Origin: Pseudomonadota bacterium
GTDB lineage: Bacteria > Hydrothermota > 32-111 > QNBC01
NCBI GenBank assembly: GCA_011682715.1
Contig: JAACEC010000109.1
Location: 1 to 7,478, forward strand
DNA length: 7,478 nt
Reading direction: 5' to 3'
In this document: positions 1 to 5,811 of the stretch, piece after piece
How positions within the stretch are numbered: position 1 is the stretch's first letter
Layout of the letters: the number at the start of each line of letters is the position of its first letter
The notes under the pieces: generated by a model
Databases searched by the model: none
Told to the model about the DNA's origin: nothing
The model's input: the letters and a program-made list of their open reading frames with translations, nothing else
Program-made: the position numbers and the translations under genes

Positions 1-284
1 TTTTCGGTATAATTATTCCCGGAGGTGCACAATTCTATAACGGAGACACAAATCAGGCAATTATGGATTTACTAATTGTCGTTGCATTGTATATCGTTGT
101 AGGGATAGTCAGCTTCTTTATCCCGCTTTTCTTCTTTATATGGATAATCCCATGGTTTGTCTGGCTATATTTCGCATGGCAGGGTTATCAGGAGGCGATA
201 AAGATTAGAGATGGAACGGCGTTGAAGTTCGGTAAAATGAAACTCGCCGATTTAAGAGTGAAAAACAAGGCGTATGCATTTTAG
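1..284 (+). CDS. TM2/DUF5683-like small membrane protein, 3' part only
   Basis: The reading frame is open to the left edge (first full codon at position 3), so the gene starts outside the window and 93 residues are visible. The ATG at 63 is probably internal. The residues before it read PGGAQFYNGDTNQAI, which matches the turn motif (PG-GQFYNG...KG) of TM2 and DUF5683 domains, and no well-spaced ribosome binding site precedes that ATG. After the motif comes a long hydrophobic stretch, visible residues 22-60, rich in I, V, F and W, enough for two membrane helices. A charged tail of about 30 residues follows (KIRDG, KFGKMK, RVKNK). The protein is probably an inner-membrane protein; the role of this family is poorly known. 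Its last 11 bases overlap the start of the next gene, so the two are probably co-transcribed and translationally coupled. The family call rests on the motif alone. Confidence 0.72.
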   Translation, partial: FGIIIPGGAQFYNGDTNQAIMDLLIVVALYIVVGIVSFFIPLFFFIWIIPWFVWLYFAWQGYQEAIKIRDGTALKFGKMKLADLRVKNKAYAF

Positions 285-1677
285 ACCTGTCAGGGCGGTT
301 TTTATAACCGCCCTTTTAATTTTCTCCCTCTCTTTAGTGATTCAAGGAAAATACACAAAAATAGAAGGGAACAAACATCTTAAAAAGCAATTTGTTTTGT
401 CTCTCTCAGATTCATCAAATATTTATAACTCTTTAATGCAATCGGGTTACTTTGAGGATGTGAGCGTAAGACATTCCGGTGATACGCTTTTTGTTGATGT
501 AAAGGAGTTTCCACTCATAAAAGAAATTAACATTAACAAAAATCTTATATTCCCCGTCGTTGTCCGCAAATTATCACCATTTGAAAATGCGGTTTTGAAC
601 AAAATAGCTTTGAAAGATACGTTACTTAGTATTGTTAAATTTTACAATTATAACGGATATCCTGAAGCATCCTTTGATACCATTTCTGCAAACGATTCTA
701 TCCTTCATCTGCATCTATACCAGGGGGTAATAGATAGCATACGTTTTTTCAATACACGCGAAAGTGGTGAATATGTAAGAAAATTACTGAATTTCAAAGA
801 AGGTGATATAATCGATAATTACACTATTCAATCCTCTGTTTCTAATCTGTTGCATTCCGGTTATTTTTACGATGTAAAATATTTCATAAAAAGCGAAAAC
901 AGATACTATATCGATTTTTATCTATTTGATTCTTTTCCATTTCATGATAGCTCTTCCCTTGCCCTGTCACTCAAATCTATAAGAACAAGAGAATCAGGAA
1001 AAATTTTATCCCTTACAAACAGATTCGATAATCTCGATTATTCTGTAAAAAACAATATCTATTTTAAGCCCGATTTTGCTCTCGATAAATGGATTCTTTC
1101 CGTTTCCGCGATGTATGGAATGTTTAACTCCGGGATTTTTTTCGGTACAAACGGTTTTTTTAATCATTACTACTCTACATATATCATGAGTTCCGGTTAT
1201 ACGAATAAAAATATATCACTGGGACTCGGAGCCGGATATGACTTCATAAGGAACAGTCCCTCTTTTATGTCTAATATTAAAGTATTAGTTCATAATGTTA
1301 ATTACAACATATCGTATTATAGATATTTACAATCTTTTATTGTTTTCAATCGCATCAAGTTCAGGTATGGTTTAAACCATTCACTGACATACGGATTAGA
1401 GGGGGAATATAATTATTCGCAATTACCTATCCCCTACCCCATGCCATTTGATGGTTTTAAGTATGACATTCGGAATTATTCGTATCTTGCAAGTTTTGAT
1501 ATTATTTATAAAAACACAAATAGATCCATGGAATACAAAATCGGCTACTTTAACGATAATCTATATCAAACCGTTAACATAGGGTATTCCTATTTTTCGG
1601 TTTCTATTTCCACTCGTTTTACTTCGGGCATAGAGCACCATTTATCTTTTCAATACTCGTCCGTAATACCTTTCTGA
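274..1677 (+). CDS. Compact Omp85/BamA-like outer-membrane protein with POTRA domains
   Basis: A 467-residue protein with a Sec-type signal peptide: arginines at 4 and 7, hydrophobic core about 8-23, and no lipobox cysteine. Three POTRA-like repeats follow, at about 27-78, 80-150 and 151-218. The first and third share the helix-to-strand signature SGYF-DV (57-63 and 195-201), and the middle one has the related NGYPEASF. From about 225 the sequence alternates polar and aromatic residues as in amphipathic strands, and it ends in phenylalanine, as outer-membrane barrels usually do. Family members assemble or secrete proteins at the outer membrane. BamA is about 800 residues with five POTRA domains and a 16-strand barrel; here only about 245 residues remain for the barrel, and I see no RGY/RGF-type motif. 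It is therefore a short or divergent Omp85 relative, unlikely to be the main BamA. The start at 274 overlaps the preceding gene by 11 bases with a weak AAGG three bases upstream; it is chosen because it gives an intact signal peptide. Tandem stops TGA TAA end the gene. Confidence 0.75.
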   Translation: MHFRPVRAVFITALLIFSLSLVIQGKYTKIEGNKHLKKQFVLSLSDSSNIYNSLMQSGYFEDVSVRHSGDTLFVDVKEFPLIKEININKNLIFPVVVRKLSPFENAVLNKIALKDTLLSIVKFYNYNGYPEASFDTISANDSILHLHLYQGVIDSIRFFNTRESGEYVRKLLNFKEGDIIDNYTIQSSVSNLLHSGYFYDVKYFIKSENRYYIDFYLFDSFPFHDSSSLALSLKSIRTRESGKILSLTNRFDNLDYSVKNNIYFKPDFALDKWILSVSAMYGMFNSGIFFGTNGFFNHYYSTYIMSSGYTNKNISLGLGAGYDFIRNSPSFMSNIKVLVHNVNYNISYYRYLQSFIVFNRIKFRYGLNHSLTYGLEGEYNYSQLPIPYPMPFDGFKYDIRNYSYLASFDIIYKNTNRSMEYKIGYFNDNLYQTVNIGYSYFSVSISTRFTSGIEHHLSFQYSSVIPF

Positions 1678-1843
1678 TAAATATGGCTAATAGTTTAATT
1701 TTAACTTTGATTGGCAAGTAAATAAGGGCAAACCGGGCCTATTTTGGAATTTTTTGATTTTCGTATCGAATCTTATCCTCTATAATCATTTCTCCGGGGT
1801 ATAATATGTTTACGATTATCTATCATTCAAATCGAGAATTTAA

Positions 1844-1871
1844 TTGACATATGTATTAATTTTGATATAAT
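1844..1871 (+). promoter_or_regulatory. Consensus sigma-70 promoter of the serine operon
   Basis: A perfect -35 box TTGACA (1844-1849) and a perfect -10 box TATAAT (1866-1871) lie 16 bases apart. Transcription would start near 1878, giving a leader of about 25 bases before the ATG at 1903. An 8-base palindrome, ACATATGT (1847-1854), overlaps the -35 box; it could be an operator, but it may be chance in AT-rich DNA. Confidence 0.82.
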
Positions 1872-1902
1872 AAGTTTAATTATGAACTAAAAGGAGGATT
1901 AA

Positions 1903-2970
1903 ATGCATAAAAGACTATTTATTCCAGGACCGACCGAGGTAAGAAAATCTATCCTTGAGGCTATGGCAACACCTATGATCGGCCATCGATTTCCCGAGTT
2001 TGATGAGTTATTCAAATCTACTGTTGAAAAAGTGCAGAAGTTGTTATATACGAAAAATGTAATATTCGTATCAACTTCATCTTCAACGGGATTAATGGAA
2101 GGTGCAATGAGGAACTGTGTTTCAAAGAGGGTATTGTCTTGCGTAAACGGCGCTTTCAGTAAGAGATGGGCTCAAATAGCAGAAGCAAACGGCAAGGAAG
2201 TGGATAGACTCGAAGTCGAATGGGGCAAGGCAGTAAAACCCGAAATGATCGATGAAAAGCTAAAAACCGGTAAATACGATGCCATTTCTTTGGTTCTAAA
2301 CGAAACATCTACCGGTGTTTATGCTCCCATAGCCGAGATAGCAGAAGTTATGAAAAAATATCCTGATGTTATTTTTATGGTTGATGCCGTAAGCTGTATG
2401 GCAGGGACCAAAATCGAGGTTGATAAACTCGGTATCGATGTTGTTCTTGCAGGCGTTCAAAAGGCTTTTGCTCTTCCCCCCGGACTCGCCGTGGCAGCGA
2501 TAAGTAAAAAGGCAATGGAAAAAGCGAAAATCATTAAAAACAGAGGTTACTACTTTGATTTTCTTGTCATGAAAAAGTACTACGATAAATGGGAAACACC
2601 CGCAACACCATCGATTTCTCATATTTATGCTCTTGACAAACAGATGAGCGATATTTTCGAAGAGGGGTTGGATAATCGTTTTAAAAGGCACTTGAAGATG
2701 GCAGAATACACAAGAAACTGGGCAAAAGAGAGAGGGTTCACCATGTTTTCCGAAGAGGGACATCATTCCCCTACCGTTTCATGTATTAACAATACGAAAG
2801 GATTCAAAATCGGCGATCTTAATGCGTTCCTTGCCAAAAAAGGTGCCGTTATTTCAAATGGTTATGGAATTTTGAAGGAGAAAACATTTAGAATAGCCCA
2901 CATGGGTGATACTCAGATGTCTAATATGGAAGAGTTGCTTTACTGGATCGACGAATTCCTATCGAAATAA
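1903..2970 (+). CDS. Class V PLP aminotransferase (serine/alanine-glyoxylate type, probable phosphoserine aminotransferase)
   Basis: A 355-residue fold-type I aminotransferase of class V, normal length for the serine-pyruvate/alanine-glyoxylate group. The N-terminal IPGPTEV (7-13) is the usual opening of this group. STSSSTGLME (57-66) forms the phosphate-binding region, NETSTGV (133-139) and VDAVS (160-164, with Asp161 for the PLP ring nitrogen) follow, and the Schiff-base lysine is Lys187 in GVQKAFALPPGLA. Arg330 in FRIAHMGD fits the substrate carboxylate arginine. The start is secure: AAGGAGG (1891-1897) lies five bases upstream and a consensus promoter precedes it. It heads an operon with serA, which starts nine bases after the stop. 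That pairing suggests that it converts 3-phosphohydroxypyruvate to phosphoserine with glutamate, standing in for SerC, as shown for a class V enzyme of Methanocaldococcus. A serine-pyruvate or serine-glyoxylate enzyme remains possible; sequence alone does not settle the substrate. Cytoplasmic. Confidence 0.93.
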   Translation: MHKRLFIPGPTEVRKSILEAMATPMIGHRFPEFDELFKSTVEKVQKLLYTKNVIFVSTSSSTGLMEGAMRNCVSKRVLSCVNGAFSKRWAQIAEANGKEVDRLEVEWGKAVKPEMIDEKLKTGKYDAISLVLNETSTGVYAPIAEIAEVMKKYPDVIFMVDAVSCMAGTKIEVDKLGIDVVLAGVQKAFALPPGLAVAAISKKAMEKAKIIKNRGYYFDFLVMKKYYDKWETPATPSISHIYALDKQMSDIFEEGLDNRFKRHLKMAEYTRNWAKERGFTMFSEEGHHSPTVSCINNTKGFKIGDLNAFLAKKGAVISNGYGILKEKTFRIAHMGDTQMSNMEELLYWIDEFLSK

Positions 2971-2979
2971 GGAGGGAGC

Positions 2980-3510
2980 ATGAAGATACTTGTATCGGAT
3001 AAAATTGCCGATTCGGCGATTGAAGGTATCAAAAGTTTGGGACATGATGTCACTGTTAAGACGGGTATGTCTCCCGAAGAACTCGAAACCGTAATTCCCA
3101 AATTCGAATGTATCATTGTAAGAAGCGCCACAAAGTTAAGAAAACCTATTATTGATGCGGCAAAAAATCTTAAATTAGTCATTCGCGGTGGAGTGGGGTT
3201 GGATAACATAGATGTTGATTATGCAAAATCAAAGGGAATCAAGGTAAATAATACTCCTGCTGCAAGTTCAATATCCGTTGCCGAACTGACAATGGGGCAT
3301 TTTTTATCTATTGCGAGACATATTCCCTACGGAACAACGTCACTTAAAAACGGAAAGTGGGAGAAAAAAGCTCTGAAGGGCATAGAATTGTACAAAAAGA
3401 CACTCGGTATAATCGGCTTCGGCAGAATCGGAAGAGAATTGGCAAAAAGAGCGAGCTCTCGGCTTTGGTATGAATGTCATTGCTTACGATCCCTTTATAA
3501 AAGAAACTGA
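2980..3510 (+). CDS. serA: SerA fragment 1: N-terminal substrate-binding part and start of the NAD domain
   Basis: This is the 176-residue product if the frame is read as it stands. Residues 1-95 are the first half of the substrate-binding domain of the D-2-hydroxyacid dehydrogenase family, and 96-159 enter the NAD-binding domain up to just past GFGRIG. From residue 160 on the sequence (SRLWYECHCLRS...) no longer resembles the family, which marks the out-of-frame tail before the TGA at 3508. The fragment lacks the catalytic Arg, Glu and His and could not be active alone. Confidence 0.6.
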   Translation: MKILVSDKIADSAIEGIKSLGHDVTVKTGMSPEELETVIPKFECIIVRSATKLRKPIIDAAKNLKLVIRGGVGLDNIDVDYAKSKGIKVNNTPAASSISVAELTMGHFLSIARHIPYGTTSLKNGKWEKKALKGIELYKKTLGIIGFGRIGRELAKRASSRLWYECHCLRSLYKRN

Positions 3511-3877
3511 TATGAATGTAAAACTTGTGGAACTTAACGAATTATTGAAAACAGCAGATTTTATATCGATGCATCTCCCCCATACGGATCAGACTCACCA
3601 TATGATTGCAAAGGAACAATTCGATATGATGAAAGACGGAGCGGTGTTCGTAAACTGTGCAAGAGGCGGTGTTGTCAATGAAGTCGCTTTGTATGAAGCG
3701 TTGAAGAGCGGAAAATTGTACGGTGCGGCACTCGATGTTTTCGAGAAAGAACCACCGAAATCTTCGCCTCTCTTTGATTTGAATAATTTCAACTGCACTC
3801 CTCATCTCGGCGCCACAACAAAAGAAGGACAGGAGCGTGTAGGTGATGAGATTATAAAGATATTGAAGAATTACTAA
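3470..3877 (+). CDS. serA: SerA fragment 2: catalytic C-terminal part
   Basis: This is the second half of the broken gene, 135 residues from the ATG at 3470. It carries the rest of the Rossmann fold and the catalytic Arg (NCARGG), Glu (FEKEPP) and His (TPHLGATT). No ribosome binding site lies before the ATG (CGGCTTTGGT), so independent initiation is unlikely; the methionine belongs to the conserved LGMNVIAYDP stretch of the intact enzyme. The fragment overlaps the first frame by 41 bases. Confidence 0.55.
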   Translation: MNVIAYDPFIKETDMNVKLVELNELLKTADFISMHLPHTDQTHHMIAKEQFDMMKDGAVFVNCARGGVVNEVALYEALKSGKLYGAALDVFEKEPPKSSPLFDLNNFNCTPHLGATTKEGQERVGDEIIKILKNY

Positions 3878-3896
3878 GAATTGTTTTAGGGGCTAT

Positions 3897-3927
3897 AAAA
3901 AAAGGGAGATTTAATTCTCCCTTTTTT
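3897..3927. terminator. Symmetric rho-independent terminator between convergent genes
   Basis: The stem GGGAGA (3904-3909) pairs with TCTCCC (3916-3921) around a six-base loop. It is flanked by seven A (3897-3903) on the left and six T (3922-3927) on the right, so each strand carries a hairpin followed by a U-tract. It can end the serine operon on the + strand and the DUF2892 gene on the - strand. The TAA stop of the DUF2892 gene (3911-3913) lies in the loop, and its last four sense codons fall in the right arm and T-tract. Confidence 0.88.
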
Positions 3928-4138
3928 CGTTTTTATTCTCAAGAGTTGTGAATTTAAAAATCGAGTATATCGGGCAATATCTTATTACTGATGTTATGAC
4001 GAGAATGCCTCCCAATACACCGAAAATCCATCTCCATAATGTTAGGGGGATTAAAAGAGCGATCAGGATAAATATTATACCGATAGTTAACCTTACCACT
4101 TTATCCGTATTGCCTATATTCTGAAACGAGCTTTTCAT
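3911..4138 (-). CDS. DUF2892 (YgaP-type transmembrane domain) small membrane protein
   Basis: A 75-residue protein matching the DUF2892 family, named after the membrane part of E. coli YgaP. The conserved opening NIGNTDKVVRLTIG (7-20) is followed by two hydrophobic helices at about 15-31 and 35-52, and by the signature RYCPIYSIF (53-61). A charged tail (LENKNEKREN) extends a little beyond the usual end of about 60-70 residues. Other members are free-standing inner-membrane proteins or are fused to rhodanese domains; the role of stand-alone copies is unknown. The start is taken as the ATG at 4138 because AAAGGAG lies five bases upstream; the GTG at 4144 overlaps that site and would add only two residues. 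It has its own near-consensus promoter. It converges on the serine operon, and its stop codon is in the shared terminator loop. Confidence 0.88.
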   Translation of the reverse strand: MKSSFQNIGNTDKVVRLTIGIIFILIALLIPLTLWRWIFGVLGGILVITSVIRYCPIYSIFKFTTLENKNEKREN

Positions 4139-4143
4139 AAACA

Positions 4144-4150
4144 CTCCTTT
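4144..4150 (-). promoter_or_regulatory. Ribosome binding site that decides the DUF2892 start
   Basis: AAAGGAG on the - strand lies five bases before the ATG at 4138. The in-frame GTG at 4144-4142 shares a base with it and cannot use it, so the ATG is the likely start. Confidence 0.8.
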
Positions 4151-4155
4151 ACCGA

Positions 4156-4184
4156 ATAATAATCGCTACATGGATAATTGTCAA
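4156..4184 (-). promoter_or_regulatory. Sigma-70 promoter of the DUF2892 gene
   Basis: On the - strand, TTGACA (4184-4179) and TATTAT (4161-4156) are separated by exactly 17 bases: -35 perfect, -10 five of six. The expected transcription start, about 4150, falls at the first base of the ribosome binding site, so the leader would be only about 12 bases. Confidence 0.8.
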
Positions 4185-4309
4185 CCGCAGGGAAGGAAAT
4201 GACAGAAATCATTCTATTCCGAACTTGTTTAGGAATATCATGTTTCCAATATATTAGACACAACATTTTACATCTCTACAATATCGGTCCTAAACCTAAC
4301 ATTTTTCGC

Positions 4310-5590
4310 TTATTTTAGTTTCCTTCCATATTTTTTATGAGCTTCCGTAAATTCTCCCGAGGCAATGGCTCCTATAATAGAAATTTCTCCCCCTAATAAT
4401 GTTGCAGCACAAATTTCTGCAAATTTTTTAGCCTTATGGTTCCCACTACATCCTAACATTTTCAAACATTCCTTTTGCGTAGGTAGAGCCGTACCTCCCC
4501 CTACAGTTCCTATAATTAGATTAGGTAATGTTACAGAAGAGTAAAGATCTCCATTTTCCGTGATATCAATTCTTGTAATACCTATTGCTGCTTCGGAAAC
4601 GCAAGCAACATCTTGCCCACAGGCAATGAAGATACCTGCAAGACCATTGGCATAATGCCCCTGTGTTCCGAGAGAACCTGATTGAACGGCTCCTATTACG
4701 GACATTTTGTAATAATCCATTATAGTTTCCGGTTCAGTATGAAGCATTCTTATACTATATTCTCTGGGGACAACAACTTCTGCCGTAACTTTCTTCCCCC
4801 TTACAAAAAGATAGGACATTGAGGTTGCTTTTTTATCACCTGAGAGATTGCTCTCAATAAACCATGTTTTCGGTTTAATAGGTGAATTCTTAACTATGTA
4901 TTTACAAATTTTATCCGTGGCAATTGTAACCATATTTTGACCGGAAGCATCTCCCGTTGTATATTCAAAATTGAGTATAACCAAATTGCCTTCGATTGTC
5001 GTACTCATATCCTCCAATCTTCCGTGCCTCGTGGTTGTTTTCGCTATTCGCTTGAATTTATTGAATTTGGAAACAATCCAAATCAAAAATTCTCCAACCT
5101 CTATAAGATTGTCAAATCGAAATCCCGGAGCACGTGAAAGTCTTTCCGTAAGACACATAACTCTTGCTCCACCGGAATAACTTATTATTTTCGCTCCTCT
5201 ATTATAGGAAGCAACAAGCGACCCTTCCGTCGTAGCCAATGGGACATAAAAATCTCCGTTTGCATATACTCCATTTATTCTCAGAGGACCAATTACACCG
5301 ATAGGCACCTTAGCGAAACCCACAAAGTTCTCTATATTCCCTTTATATTGCTTAAAGTTCTCTATTTTCTTTTTCTCCGCCACATAATCTAGATTGATAC
5401 CCTGTTTTTTTAGTATTTCTATCCTTTTATCAATAACAGTCTTTTCTAAGGAAGTTTCAAAAGGTATGGAATGCGGTAAAGGTTTATTTTTCGGTAGAGA
5501 CAATTGAAGTTTTGATATTATTTCCGGTGGCAATTTCCCATTGAGAATTAATGAAATAATTTCTTTTAATACCCTGACTGAAACTGGCAT
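4310..5590 (-). CDS. hmgA: Class I 3-hydroxy-3-methylglutaryl-CoA reductase
   Basis: The enzyme reduces HMG-CoA to mevalonate, usually with two NADPH in class I, and commits acetyl units to isoprenoids. At 426 residues it has the length of soluble archaeal-type class I enzymes and lacks the membrane anchor of eukaryotic ones. Motifs in order: ENFVGFAKVPIGVIGPL (87-103), LATTEGSLVASYNRG (118-132, catalytic Glu122), TGDASGQNM (212-220), SNLSGDKK (247-254, catalytic Lys253), GSLGTQGHYANGLAGIFIA (305-323), GQD (325-327, catalytic Asp327), GTVGGGTALPTQ (361-372), and the C-terminal SGEFTEAHKKYGR with catalytic His418. GTVGGGT and the IGPL opening are class I traits, unlike the class II enzymes of Pseudomonas and Gram-positive cocci. 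TGDASGQNM differs from the common TGDAMGMNM of class I. The start is fixed by AAGGAGGT four bases upstream and an upstream promoter. No other mevalonate gene is in the window. An archaeal-like class I enzyme in a bacterium suggests old lateral transfer. Confidence 0.96.
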   Translation of the reverse strand: MPVSVRVLKEIISLILNGKLPPEIISKLQLSLPKNKPLPHSIPFETSLEKTVIDKRIEILKKQGINLDYVAEKKKIENFKQYKGNIENFVGFAKVPIGVIGPLRINGVYANGDFYVPLATTEGSLVASYNRGAKIISYSGGARVMCLTERLSRAPGFRFDNLIEVGEFLIWIVSKFNKFKRIAKTTTRHGRLEDMSTTIEGNLVILNFEYTTGDASGQNMVTIATDKICKYIVKNSPIKPKTWFIESNLSGDKKATSMSYLFVRGKKVTAEVVVPREYSIRMLHTEPETIMDYYKMSVIGAVQSGSLGTQGHYANGLAGIFIACGQDVACVSEAAIGITRIDITENGDLYSSVTLPNLIIGTVGGGTALPTQKECLKMLGCSGNHKAKKFAEICAATLLGGEISIIGAIASGEFTEAHKKYGRKLK

Positions 5591-5645
5591 ATATACCTCC
5601 TTTTTATATAGGGGGAAAATGCGGTTTCAATTTTTGCTTATTTAC

Positions 5646-5674
5646 ATTATAGCTACTGGAATAAAAAAATGCAA
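5646..5674 (-). promoter_or_regulatory. Probable promoter of HMG-CoA reductase
   Basis: On the - strand a perfect -10 box TATAAT (5651-5646) lies 17 bases from TTGCAT (5674-5669), which keeps only the TTG of the -35 consensus. Start of transcription would be near 5639, with a leader of about 50 bases. The perfect -10 and the spacing support it; the weak -35 and AT-rich surroundings lower the certainty. Confidence 0.5.
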
Positions 5675-5811
5675 ATTATTTATGAGTATACAATTCGGTA
5701 GAATTGGAGAATTATCATCCCCGAAATAGGAGAGAATACGAGCTAATAGTAACTATGATTATGTATACCCCACTATGATCCTACAAAGCATTACACGGAA
5801 TCTACAACACC

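Larger units (their letters stand above)
2980..3877 (+). pseudogene. serA: D-3-phosphoglycerate dehydrogenase, short form, interrupted by a +1 frame change
   Basis: The enzyme oxidises 3-phosphoglycerate to 3-phosphohydroxypyruvate with NAD, the first step of phosphorylated serine synthesis. The gene reads as SerA across two frames. The first frame holds through GRELAKRAS (about residue 159), and the second resumes as MNVIAYDP from 3470. Removing one base anywhere between about 3457 and 3466 restores a 298-residue protein. All key parts are present: RGGVGLDNID (69-78), the Rossmann loop GFGRIG (146-151), an aspartate at the end of the next strand (YDP), and catalytic Arg228 (NCARGG), Glu257 (FEKEPP) and His275 (TPHLGATT), numbered in the restored protein. 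It ends right after the catalytic domain, so the ACT/ASB regulatory domains of the longer enzymes are absent. Ribosome binding site GGAGGG (2971-2976) overlaps the upstream context, and the gene follows the aminotransferase by nine bases. The intact motifs suggest either a very recent mutation or a base error in the sequence. Confidence 0.85.

Noticed and set aside
63..284. A separate 73-residue gene starting at the ATG at 63
   Set aside because: The same frame is open to the left edge and the residues before the ATG form the conserved TM2-type motif, so the methionine is internal.
1721..1760. Possible terminator after the Omp85-like gene (AATAAGG paired with CCTATT, then a T-rich stretch)
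   Set aside because: The stem is only six pairs with a bulge and the T-run is displaced, so it is too weak to call.
1781..1805. Two further TATAAT sequences (1781-1786 and 1800-1805)
   Set aside because: Neither has a -35 box at 16-18 bases; TTGATT at 1754-1759 is 21 bases from the first. AT-rich DNA gives such matches by chance.
2296..2766. 156-codon open frame on the - strand
   Set aside because: It lies wholly antisense to the aminotransferase, whose motifs are intact, and its translation resembles no family.
2940..3209. 89-codon - strand frame
   Set aside because: Antisense to the end of the aminotransferase and the start of serA, with no family resemblance.
3463..3469. Programmed +1 frameshift at CTT-T in serA
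   Set aside because: It lacks the in-frame stop and the upstream Shine-Dalgarno-like stimulator of prfB, and the family is not known to use recoding.
3542..3805. Two overlapping - strand frames (3542-3805 and 3595-3798)
   Set aside because: Antisense to the catalytic half of serA; they exclude each other and have no recognisable content.
4937..5180. Two overlapping + strand frames inside HMG-CoA reductase
   Set aside because: Antisense to conserved reductase motifs, including the TGDA region.
5541..5729. 62-codon + strand frame
   Set aside because: It covers the start and promoter of HMG-CoA reductase and has neither a ribosome binding site nor family resemblance.
5751..5779. Direct repeat ACTATGAT 20 bases apart between pepC and HMG-CoA reductase
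   Set aside because: Only eight bases, two copies, and no link to a promoter; probably chance.
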